Positions 36,104-43,939 of a stretch of 64,000 bases of DNA are shown piece after piece; positions within the stretch are counted from its first letter, which is position 1, and the number at the start of each line of letters is the position of its first letter. The stretch is from Pseudomonadota bacterium. GTDB lineage: Bacteria > Myxococcota > Myxococcia > Myxococcales > Myxococcaceae. The notes beneath the pieces are model-generated. The model was not told the origin of the DNA and searched no databases. It saw only the letters and a list, made by a program, of their open reading frames with translations. Where the stretch lies: positions 1 to 64,000 of the forward strand of contig JAFAAN010000043.1 of the NCBI GenBank assembly GCA_023426545.1. The letters are read 5' to 3'. The position numbers and the translations under genes are program-made.

Positions 36104-36997
36104 ATGCTGCCTGTCCTCCTCGCCGTGCTGCTGGCGCAGTCGCCCGCGGCCCAAGCCAATCCCCGTCAGCAGGGCGTGCCCATTGGCAAGGGCAAGACGA
36201 TGCCCGTGGTCCGCCTGTCCGCGCCATCGGGGGGTTGGACGGTGGACCGGATGGTGCTCATCGAGGGCACCATCAGCGACGCCACCATCGACCCGGTGGT
36301 GGTGTCCATCAACGGCGACCGCTACCTGATGCGCACGTACAACGGGCGCTTCAGCCGCAAGTTCCCCGCGGCCAGCGGAAAGAACGTCGTCACGGTGATG
36401 GCCACCAATCAGGCCGGCACCGCGCGCGCGCAGGCCACCAGCTACGCCCAGATTCCGCCGGTGCCCTTCAAGGTGGTCCTCACCAGCGACACCGACGGCG
36501 TCTACACCGACCTGCACATCTACGAGCCCACCGACGCCAGCACCCAGGGGGACGTGCTCGACCTGCGGAAGATGGCGCACGTCTATTGGGCGGACACGGC
36601 GAGCCCCTCGGGCGGCACCTTCTTCCTCAACTCGCAGGGCGGTGACTTCGACCAGCCCGCCTACGGCCCCTATCTCTACATCCACCGCGCGCCGCCCAAG
36701 GGCGTGTACCTGGTGGCCACCAACTACTGGCCCAGCGGCGACAAGGCCCACACCGTGGCCACGCTCAACCTGGCCCTCTTCGACGGGACGCCCAACGAGG
36801 TGCGCCGCATGGTGCGCGTCCCCCTGGCCACGCCGGGCACCACCCGCGTGCTGGCCTGGGTGAACATGCTGGGGAACGGACAGGCCGAGGTGTACGTGCC
36901 GTCCCAGGACCCGCGTCCCCAGCACGCCGCCTGGCCGAAGAACCTGGACGAGGCCCTCAAGGAGCTCCAGACGAATGGGGATGGTGGCGGGTACTGA
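36104..36997 (+). CDS. DUF2135 protein (YfaP/MagA-like), first gene of macroglobulin operon
   Basis: The 297-residue secreted protein starts at ATG 36104 with AAGGA upstream; GTG 36101 is a less likely start. A signal peptide (MLPVLLAVLLAQSPAAQA) precedes an Ig-like domain (PVVRLSAPSGGWTVDRMVLIEGTI, VVSINGDRYLMRTYNGRFSRKF) and a DUF2135 domain with DTDGVYTDLHIYEP, GGTFFLNSQGGDFDQPAYGPY and GVYLVATNYW. DUF2135 proteins accompany alpha-2-macroglobulins in E. coli (yfaP) and in the Pseudomonas mag operon. The function is unknown but presumably periplasmic, and it may bind the macroglobulin. Gene 2 follows after 29 nt. Confidence 0.85.
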   Translation: MLPVLLAVLLAQSPAAQANPRQQGVPIGKGKTMPVVRLSAPSGGWTVDRMVLIEGTISDATIDPVVVSINGDRYLMRTYNGRFSRKFPAASGKNVVTVMATNQAGTARAQATSYAQIPPVPFKVVLTSDTDGVYTDLHIYEPTDASTQGDVLDLRKMAHVYWADTASPSGGTFFLNSQGGDFDQPAYGPYLYIHRAPPKGVYLVATNYWPSGDKAHTVATLNLALFDGTPNEVRRMVRVPLATPGTTRVLAWVNMLGNGQAEVYVPSQDPRPQHAAWPKNLDEALKELQTNGDGGGY

Positions 36998-37026
36998 CGC
37001 CGCCGTCCTCCGGAGCTCCTTCCTCC

Positions 37027-37659
37027 ATGCGCGTCCTCCCCTTGCTCCTGCTCCTCCACGCGTCCGCCGACGCGCGGCCCCCCGCGTCCGCGCCGTCCCA
37101 GGTGCGGAGCGCGGCGGAGGCGCCCACGCCCGAGTCGCGCGAGGTGCTGCTCCGGCGTCTGGTGGCGCGAGTCGCGCTGGCGCAGGTGCGTCAGCAGGAC
37201 GCCGCGTGGCACCCGGACCAGCGCGACTGCGCGGGCCTCATCCGCTTCGCCTTCCGGGCCGCGTACAAGCAGGTGGCCCCCGAGCGCTTGTCCACGCCGC
37301 TGTGGCGTGATGGCCGGGGCCAGCCGTCGGACTTCGCGGACGCGGAGGTGCTCCTCCAACAGAGCTTCCAGCTCCTGGGCCGCGACGACGCCACGCGCGA
37401 GTCGCTGCGCACCGGTGACGTGCTCGCCTTCCGCCAGGAGCAGGACGCCGGCCCCATCTTCCACCTGATGCTGGTGGTGCGCCCGGAGGACCGGGCCCAC
37501 GCGCCTTCGCGCGTCGTGTACCACCCGGGAGAGAAGGGCGCCGCGGTGCGCACCGGCGTCCTCCACAACCTGGCCACCGAGGCGCCGCTGGAGTGGCGCC
37601 CGGTGCCGCAGAACGCTTCCTTCCTCGGCTTCTTCCGTTTCAAGGAGTGGATGTCATGA
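37027..37659 (+). CDS. DUF1175 protein (YfaT-like) with NlpC/P60-like Cys and His
   Basis: The 210-residue protein starts at ATG 37027 with a short signal peptide (LPLLLLLHASADA). It matches DUF1175/YfaT in RDCAGLIRFAFRAAYK and GDVLAFRQEQDAGPIFHLMLVV. The first block has the D-C-x-G-L-x-R layout of NlpC/P60 catalytic cysteines (Cys68), and the second supplies a suitably placed His146, so a papain-like amidase activity is conceivable. The closing ASFLGFFRFKEW is also typical of the family. Its stop overlaps the next start by 4 nt (ATGA), indicating translational coupling. Confidence 0.85.
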   Translation: MRVLPLLLLLHASADARPPASAPSQVRSAAEAPTPESREVLLRRLVARVALAQVRQQDAAWHPDQRDCAGLIRFAFRAAYKQVAPERLSTPLWRDGRGQPSDFADAEVLLQQSFQLLGRDDATRESLRTGDVLAFRQEQDAGPIFHLMLVVRPEDRAHAPSRVVYHPGEKGAAVRTGVLHNLATEAPLEWRPVPQNASFLGFFRFKEWMS

Positions 37660-39221
37660 CGTCTCCCAGGAGTGGCCCGCCCCGGGCGCTGCTCATTGGC
37701 CTGGTCTCCGTCCTCGTGGGAGGCGCCGTGGTGGGAGCCTTCGTGCTGGGCCGCCGCAGCGGCCAGGCGCATGACGGGGGCGGCACCGTGACGAACCTGC
37801 TCGGCGAGCGCCAGGGGCCTCCCAGCGCGGGGGCCGGAGTGGAGGGCCTGCCCGAGCCCGCGATGACGGCGCTGGAGGTGCCCGGCACCGCCGCACCCTC
37901 GGCCCTCTGGGTGGACGTGCACCACCCGGGCAAGGTGCGGGACGCGCTGGCGGGAAACGCGTGGCTGCGCGAGCAGCTCCAGAAGCCGCTGGGACAGGGC
38001 TTCGTCGGGCCGTGGGCCGCCTTCTTCGGCTCCACCGGCGAGGACCTCCGGGCGGGCTTCAAGGGCGCGGTGCTGGACCTCTTCGCGGGCCAGTTGCTGG
38101 ACGCGCCCTTCCGCGTGACGTGGTTCGGCGGTGACGCGCGGGCGAGCACGCCGGCCTTCATCCTGCCCAGGCCGGGCCGCGCCGCGGCGTCGGCGTACGA
38201 GGCGCTGGACGGCGTGGCCAGCCGCGGCGGCATGACGGCGCAGCACTGCCCCGGCGGCGAGCGCGCGGCCACGTATGAGCTCAAGCGCTGGCTGGTGGCG
38301 GAGCAGACGCTGTGGGCGGGCCGGCTCGACGACCGGCTGGTGCTCGCGCGCCACCCGGTGGCGGTGCTCCACGGCCTGTGCGCGGAGCTGCCGAAGCTGA
38401 AGGCGAAGGACGGCGTGGACATCGAGCTGGGCTACGACGCGGAGGCCAATGGCCGCGAGGTGCAGCTCCTGTCGAGCGTGATGGGGCTGGCCCCGGGCAC
38501 GCGGCTCCAGTTCGGCGTGGAGGCGGGGCGGCTGGTGGGCCGGGGCATCGCGGGCGAGCTGATGAACGGCCCCGCGCGCCTGGACGCCGCGCCGCTGTCC
38601 GACGACCTGCTCAAGCTGGTGCCGGAGGACACGCCGGTGCTGCTGGCCTTCCAGCTCAAGCTGCCGGAGTCGCTGGATGCGGCGACGCTCAAGGCGTACT
38701 GGCGGGCGGGCGGCGGCAAGGGGCCCACGCGCACGCGGCAGGTGGCGCTGGTGTGGACGCCGCGCGGTGACGCGTCGCTGCCCATGGAGCTGGCCGTGCT
38801 GTGGGGCCGCACCGACGACGCGGCCTCGCTGGAGCGCCTCTTCTCCGGCGGCCACAACCGGCTGGTGCGCGGCACCCACTGCAATCACGTGGTGCTGGCG
38901 TCCACGCCGGCGGAGCTGGAGCGCCTGCGCAAGGCGTGCGAGGGCCAGCAGCCCAACATGCTCAACGCGGCGGGCCCGGTGGTGGCGGGGCTGCGCGCGC
39001 CCACCTCGGTGGCCTTCGGGGTGAACACGGGCCGGCTGCTCAGCGGCCTCACGATGGACGGTTACCTGTCCGAGTTCCGGGTCAGCCGCAGCGCGCCGAT
39101 GCCGAGCGCGCCGCCCCCGGAGCTCGAAGCGGCGCGGCGCGACCTGGAGTCGCTGCCGTACCTGGGCCTGCGCGGCACCGTGCAGGGGGACTCGCTGGTT
39201 CCTGGAGGTTTCGGGTCATGA
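37656..39221 (+). CDS. DUF2138 protein (YfaA-like), membrane-anchored
   Basis: The 521-residue protein starts at ATG 37656, overlapping the previous stop by 4 nt. One N-terminal membrane segment (ALLIGLVSVLVGGAVVGAFVLG) anchors a large periplasmic domain containing LAGNAWLREQLQKPLGQGFVGPWAAFFGSTGEDL, which fits DUF2138 of YfaA. It is the third member of the five-gene unit. No enzymatic motif is visible, and it may form a scaffold for the macroglobulin. The stop overlaps the macroglobulin start by 4 nt, behind GGAGG. Confidence 0.8.
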   Translation: MTSPRSGPPRALLIGLVSVLVGGAVVGAFVLGRRSGQAHDGGGTVTNLLGERQGPPSAGAGVEGLPEPAMTALEVPGTAAPSALWVDVHHPGKVRDALAGNAWLREQLQKPLGQGFVGPWAAFFGSTGEDLRAGFKGAVLDLFAGQLLDAPFRVTWFGGDARASTPAFILPRPGRAAASAYEALDGVASRGGMTAQHCPGGERAATYELKRWLVAEQTLWAGRLDDRLVLARHPVAVLHGLCAELPKLKAKDGVDIELGYDAEANGREVQLLSSVMGLAPGTRLQFGVEAGRLVGRGIAGELMNGPARLDAAPLSDDLLKLVPEDTPVLLAFQLKLPESLDAATLKAYWRAGGGKGPTRTRQVALVWTPRGDASLPMELAVLWGRTDDAASLERLFSGGHNRLVRGTHCNHVVLASTPAELERLRKACEGQQPNMLNAAGPVVAGLRAPTSVAFGVNTGRLLSGLTMDGYLSEFRVSRSAPMPSAPPPELEAARRDLESLPYLGLRGTVQGDSLVPGGFGS

Positions 39222-42200
39222 AGTGCGTCATCCGACTCGCGGCGCTGTCCGCGCTCATGCTCTCCGGCATGGCCCTGGCCAAGCCGCTCTACATCACCGT
39301 CCCGCGCGCCTATGGCAGCCAGGAGCCGGTGGCGGTGGACGTCGCCTTCGAGGACAAGGGCCCCGTCGAGCTGCGCGTCCTCCAGCCGGAGAACCTGGAC
39401 GCCTTCATCCGCGCCCAGGGGGACCTGCGGCGCGCGTACCAGACGCCGCCCACGCTGAAGAACCCGGGCCGCGCGCTCAGCCGCGGCTTCAACGCGGTGC
39501 GCACGCCGGGCGCGTTCCTGCTCGGCGCGCTCAGCCTCGACTTCCGCGACGAGGTGGGGGAGGTGATGCCCGCTCGGCCGGACGTGGCGGGCTCGGGGGG
39601 GCCGCTAGCCCGGGTGGCGGAGGGGCCGGAGCGGCTGGTGGGCGTGCCGCCCGGCTTCAAGGTGGCGCGCAGCCAGTGGCTGAACCTGGACCTCGGCGGC
39701 GCCGAGCGGGACTTCAATGTCCCCGGCTTCTACACGAGCGGCTCGAGCGGCTTCCAGGAGCGCCGCGTCACGCTGGCGCCGCTGCCCGCGGGCACCTACG
39801 TGCTCCAGCTGGTGCAGGGCCGGGTGGAGGGGCAGGTGGTGCTGGTCGTCAGCGACCTGACGGTGCAACTCAAGCAGACGGATGGCCAGGTGCTGGTGCG
39901 CGTGGCGGGGCGGGACCAGAAGCCCCGCGCGGGCGCCGAGGTGCAGGTGTACCTGCCCAAGGGCAAGGGCCCGGCGGGGACGACGAACGCGAAGGGCGAG
40001 GTGACGCTGGAGGTGTCCGAGCCGCGCATCATCGCCACCGCGTCGGTGGGCGGTGACACGGCCATCGTCGACACGGACTTCTACTCCGCGCTGGCGGTGG
40101 CGCCGGACGTGTTCATCTACAGCGACCGGCCCATCTACAAGCCGGGGCACGAGGTGAAGTTCCGGGGCGTGGTGCGCCAGCCGGACACGTACCTGGCGCG
40201 CCTCTTCACGCCGAAGAAGCGCCAGGTGACGGTGAAGCTGGTGTCGCAGGAGGGCCGCGCTCTCACCACGCGCGCCGCGGTGGACGAGTTCGGCGCCTTC
40301 CACGGCACGCTGAAGGTGCCGGAGGACCTGGGCACCGGCGTGCTGCGCGTGGAGGCGGAGGTGGATGGGCAGCCGCACCAGGGCGAGGCCCGCGTGCAGG
40401 ACTACGTGAAGCCGACCTTCTACCTGGAGGTGGAGCCCGCGTCGGAGACGGTGGTGCCCGGGCAGACGCTGCGCGCGAAGGTGCGCGCCCGCCGCTACGC
40501 CGGAGGGACGCCCGAGAGCGCGAAGTACGAGGTGTTCCTCTACCGCAGCCTGCTGGACGCGCCCGCCTGGGTGGATGACGCCGGCAAGGGTGGGCAGGGC
40601 AGCGACGTGACGTACGGCAGCGCCTCCACCACGGAGGGGCGCCTGAGCGTGCCCGAGCGCCTCTACTCGTCCGTGGAAGCGCGCAGCGCCTATGACGACC
40701 CCTGGGCCAGCGCCAGCGGCTTCGACGCGAACGGTGAGACGGAAATCGAGGTGGCGGTGCCGGCGCTGGCGGCGGGCGAGGAGCGGCTGCCGTACCGTTA
40801 CTCGCTCACCGTGCGCGCGCGCGACGACCAGGAGACCTTCGCCAACGCCACCGCCGCCTTCTTCCTGTCGAAGGTGGAGGTGCTGGGCCTGGCGCGCTAC
40901 TCCGAGGCGGTGGTGGCCAAGGGCGGCGACGCGACGCTGGCGGTGCGCGCCACCACGCTGTCGGGCAAGCCCTACGGCGTGACGCAGGGCGAGGTGGAGT
41001 TCGTGCGGCGCGCGGCGGATGGCTCGGAGAAGAGCCTGGGCAAGCGCTCGTTCTCCACGGCGGCGGACGGCACGCACCGCGAGAAGGTGCCCACCTCCGA
41101 GGTGGGCACGGTGCTGGCGCGCGTGGTGGTGAAGGACAAGAAGGGCGAGACGTGGCAGGGCGAGGAGTCGCTGCTCGTCATCGGCGGCGCGGACGAGCCG
41201 GTGGCGCGCGTGCCCGGCCTGACGCTGGCCTCGCTGTCCGGGACGCTGGCTCCGGGAGACACCGCGAAGCTGGTGGCGCTGATGCCGGAGGGCTGGGGCG
41301 CGGGCGGCCGTGACGCGGGCCCGGTGTGGGTGACGCTCTCGGGCGCCACGCTCTACGACACGCAGGTGGTGGAGCTGACCGGCCGGACGCTGGTGCACGG
41401 CTTCAACGTGGAGACGCGCTTCGGCAGCGCCGTCTACGCGTCCATCGCGTACCCCACGGGCACGGGCCGCTGGGAGGAGCGCACGGTGGCCTTCCGCGTG
41501 ATTCCGCGCGAGCGCACCCTCACGGTGGCGGTGCAGCCGCGCCGCGCGGAGGCCACGCCGCTCACCGAGCAGACCCTCGACGTGCGCGTGGTGGACCACG
41601 AGGGCCGCGGCGTGGTGGCGCAGCTGTCCGTGGGCGTGGTGGACAAGGCCGTCTACGCCATCCAGAGCGAGTTCCGGCCCGGGGTGCTCGACTTCTTCTA
41701 CCCGCCGGCGCGCAACAACGTGTCCAACTTCTTCTCGTCGGAGTTCCAGGGCTACGGGTACGGCGAGGCGCTGGCGCGGAAGATGGCGGGGCTGCCGGAC
41801 CACGCCTTCGCCTCCATCAAGCCGCCCAGCCGCCAGACGAAGGACCTGGAGCGCGACACCGCGCACTGGGACCCGGCGGTGGTGACGGACCGGGATGGCC
41901 GCGCCACGGTGCGCTTCACGCTGCCGTCCAACCAGACGCTGTGGGTGGTGACGGCGGTGGCGGCGGACACCTCCGGCCGCTTCGGTGAGGGCACCGCCGA
42001 GTTCGCCACGCGCGGCGGCCTCAACCTCTACGCCGCGTTGCCGCAGTTCCTCCGCGAGGGTGACGAGGCGCTCGCCTCAGTGCGCCTGTCCGCGGGCGAG
42101 AAGTCGCCGGGCAGCCAGCTTCTGGACGTGAGGCTGGCGTCGCTGGGCGCGCTGAAGGCGGACCAGCTGGAGCACAAGGTGGAGCTGGCCAAGGGCGGGG

Positions 42201-43936
42201 AGCAGGTGGTGCCGCTGATGCTGAAGGCCGCGTCCACGGGCGCCGCGCAGCTCTCAGTCAATGTGGCCGGGGGCAAGGAGCCGCTGAAGGACCTCAAGCG
42301 CTTCGAGGTGGGGCCGGCCGCGATGGAGGACGTGGTGAAGGTGAGCGCCTGGGGCGGCGGCGCGCTGGAGGTCCCCGCGCCCCAGGAGGCGACGCTGTCC
42401 CGCGTGGAGCTGGTGCTCCAGCCGTCCATCGTGGACGCGGCGCTCTCCAACGTGCGCGAGCTGCTCACGTATCCGTACGGCTGCCTGGAGCAGCTGGTGT
42501 CCACCACCGTGCCCAACGTGGCGGTGTACCAGGTGCTCCAGCAGGCGGGCGCGCTGGCGAAGCTGGACACGGACACGCAGGCGCTGCTGGCGGAGGCCCG
42601 CAGCCGCTCGGTGCAGGGCATCGCGCGCATCCTCGACATGTCCGTGAAGGGCGGCGGCTTCACCTGGTTCGGCGGCTATGAGACGCCGAGCCTGCCGCTG
42701 ACGCTCATCGCGCTGGACGGCCTGGCCTACGCCGCCGAGGCGGGCCTGGTGGACCGCGCCGACCCGCGCATCGTGGAGAGCGCCCGCTGGGTGGAGGCGC
42801 AGGAGGGCCTGCCGCCCGAATACGACGCCACGCGCGCCTACGTGCTGGCGCGGCTGGAGGGCTCCAAGCAGGCCGCGCGCGTGCGGGCGCTGGTGCAGGG
42901 CGCGGAGGGCGGGGACCTGTACCCGCTGGCCCTGGCGGTGCTGGCCGCGGAGAAGGCCGGCATCCTCAAGGAGCCTGCGCTCCAGTCCCGCATCAACACG
43001 CTGGTGGCGCGCAGCGCGGAGGGCTACGCCACGCTGGCCGCGCTCACCCCGGGCCAGCCGCTGACGCCGTCCGCGGCCTTCTTCCACTTCCCGCTGCGGC
43101 GCGTGGGCATGACGGCCATCGCCGCGCACGCGGCCTCGTTCGGCACGCTGGACGTCACCCGCGCGCGCCGCCGCATCCTGGAGCTGCTGTCCGAGCCCGG
43201 CCTGTCCACCTTCGACCGGAGCACCGCGCTGCTGCACTCGCTGTGGCTGCTGGAGCGCGACGCCAAGGCGATGCAGGGCATGAAGGCGCCCGAGGTGAAG
43301 GGCGTGAAGGCGCCCGTGAAGTTCGTCCCCCGTGGCCTGGGCCTGGTGGCGGTGCTGGCGCCGGGCACGCGCACCGTGGACGTGGGGGGCTTCGACGGCG
43401 TGGCCACGCTGCGCGCCACCACGCTCACCCCGCTGTCGGCGGTGCAGCCCAGGGCGGAGGGCATGTCCATCCAGCGCGCCTACTACGCGCTGCGCGAGGG
43501 CGGGAAGGTGCGGCTGGGCGCGGGTGACACCGTGGCCCAGGGCGAGGAGGTCTACGTGGAGCTGACGCTGGACGCGCGCGGCGAGAACCCCGTGCGCTCC
43601 GCGTACTACGTGGTGGAGGACGCGGTGCCCGCGGGCTTCGTGCCGCTCCAGGAGGACAAGGCCTTCCGCGGTCCGCCGCACTCGTTGCCCCTGGTGCCCG
43701 AGGCGCTCAAGCGCCGCGCGCTGGACCCGGAGCGCGCGACGTTCTTCTTCGAGGAGCCGGCGTGGTGGAGCGACAGCCCGCGCACCGTGGGCTACGTGCT
43801 GCGCGCGCAGTTCGCCGGCACCTTCTCCGCGCCGCCCGCGCGCATCGAGGACATGTACGCCGCCAGCATCCACGGGCGGACGGCGGCGGACGTGCTGACG
43901 GTGGTGCCCTCGAAGAAGCGCCAGGGCGACCTGTAG
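39218..43936 (+). CDS. Bacterial alpha-2-macroglobulin (YfaS/MagD-like) with thioester motif
   Basis: The 1572-residue protein starts at ATG 39218 with signal peptide IRLAALSALMLSGMALA and no lipobox. Macroglobulin (MG) beta-domains come first; SDRPIYKPGHEVKFRGVV marks MG2/MG3. The MG7-CUB-like region contains DRDGRATVRFTLPSNQTLWVVTAVA. The thioester domain contains YGCLEQLV (Cys about 1089 and Gln about 1092), and then GGGFTWFGGYETPSLPLT and a C-terminal MG10. Such proteins trap periplasm-invading proteases: bait cleavage exposes the thioester, which bonds to the attacker. Homologues in YfaS/MagD-type operons are reported to lack the motif, so its presence here is notable. Confidence 0.93.
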   Translation: MKCVIRLAALSALMLSGMALAKPLYITVPRAYGSQEPVAVDVAFEDKGPVELRVLQPENLDAFIRAQGDLRRAYQTPPTLKNPGRALSRGFNAVRTPGAFLLGALSLDFRDEVGEVMPARPDVAGSGGPLARVAEGPERLVGVPPGFKVARSQWLNLDLGGAERDFNVPGFYTSGSSGFQERRVTLAPLPAGTYVLQLVQGRVEGQVVLVVSDLTVQLKQTDGQVLVRVAGRDQKPRAGAEVQVYLPKGKGPAGTTNAKGEVTLEVSEPRIIATASVGGDTAIVDTDFYSALAVAPDVFIYSDRPIYKPGHEVKFRGVVRQPDTYLARLFTPKKRQVTVKLVSQEGRALTTRAAVDEFGAFHGTLKVPEDLGTGVLRVEAEVDGQPHQGEARVQDYVKPTFYLEVEPASETVVPGQTLRAKVRARRYAGGTPESAKYEVFLYRSLLDAPAWVDDAGKGGQGSDVTYGSASTTEGRLSVPERLYSSVEARSAYDDPWASASGFDANGETEIEVAVPALAAGEERLPYRYSLTVRARDDQETFANATAAFFLSKVEVLGLARYSEAVVAKGGDATLAVRATTLSGKPYGVTQGEVEFVRRAADGSEKSLGKRSFSTAADGTHREKVPTSEVGTVLARVVVKDKKGETWQGEESLLVIGGADEPVARVPGLTLASLSGTLAPGDTAKLVALMPEGWGAGGRDAGPVWVTLSGATLYDTQVVELTGRTLVHGFNVETRFGSAVYASIAYPTGTGRWEERTVAFRVIPRERTLTVAVQPRRAEATPLTEQTLDVRVVDHEGRGVVAQLSVGVVDKAVYAIQSEFRPGVLDFFYPPARNNVSNFFSSEFQGYGYGEALARKMAGLPDHAFASIKPPSRQTKDLERDTAHWDPAVVTDRDGRATVRFTLPSNQTLWVVTAVAADTSGRFGEGTAEFATRGGLNLYAALPQFLREGDEALASVRLSAGEKSPGSQLLDVRLASLGALKADQLEHKVELAKGGEQVVPLMLKAASTGAAQLSVNVAGGKEPLKDLKRFEVGPAAMEDVVKVSAWGGGALEVPAPQEATLSRVELVLQPSIVDAALSNVRELLTYPYGCLEQLVSTTVPNVAVYQVLQQAGALAKLDTDTQALLAEARSRSVQGIARILDMSVKGGGFTWFGGYETPSLPLTLIALDGLAYAAEAGLVDRADPRIVESARWVEAQEGLPPEYDATRAYVLARLEGSKQAARVRALVQGAEGGDLYPLALAVLAAEKAGILKEPALQSRINTLVARSAEGYATLAALTPGQPLTPSAAFFHFPLRRVGMTAIAAHAASFGTLDVTRARRRILELLSEPGLSTFDRSTALLHSLWLLERDAKAMQGMKAPEVKGVKAPVKFVPRGLGLVAVLAPGTRTVDVGGFDGVATLRATTLTPLSAVQPRAEGMSIQRAYYALREGGKVRLGAGDTVAQGEEVYVELTLDARGENPVRSAYYVVEDAVPAGFVPLQEDKAFRGPPHSLPLVPEALKRRALDPERATFFFEEPAWWSDSPRTVGYVLRAQFAGTFSAPPARIEDMYAASIHGRTAADVLTVVPSKKRQGDL

Positions 43937-43939
43937 TCC

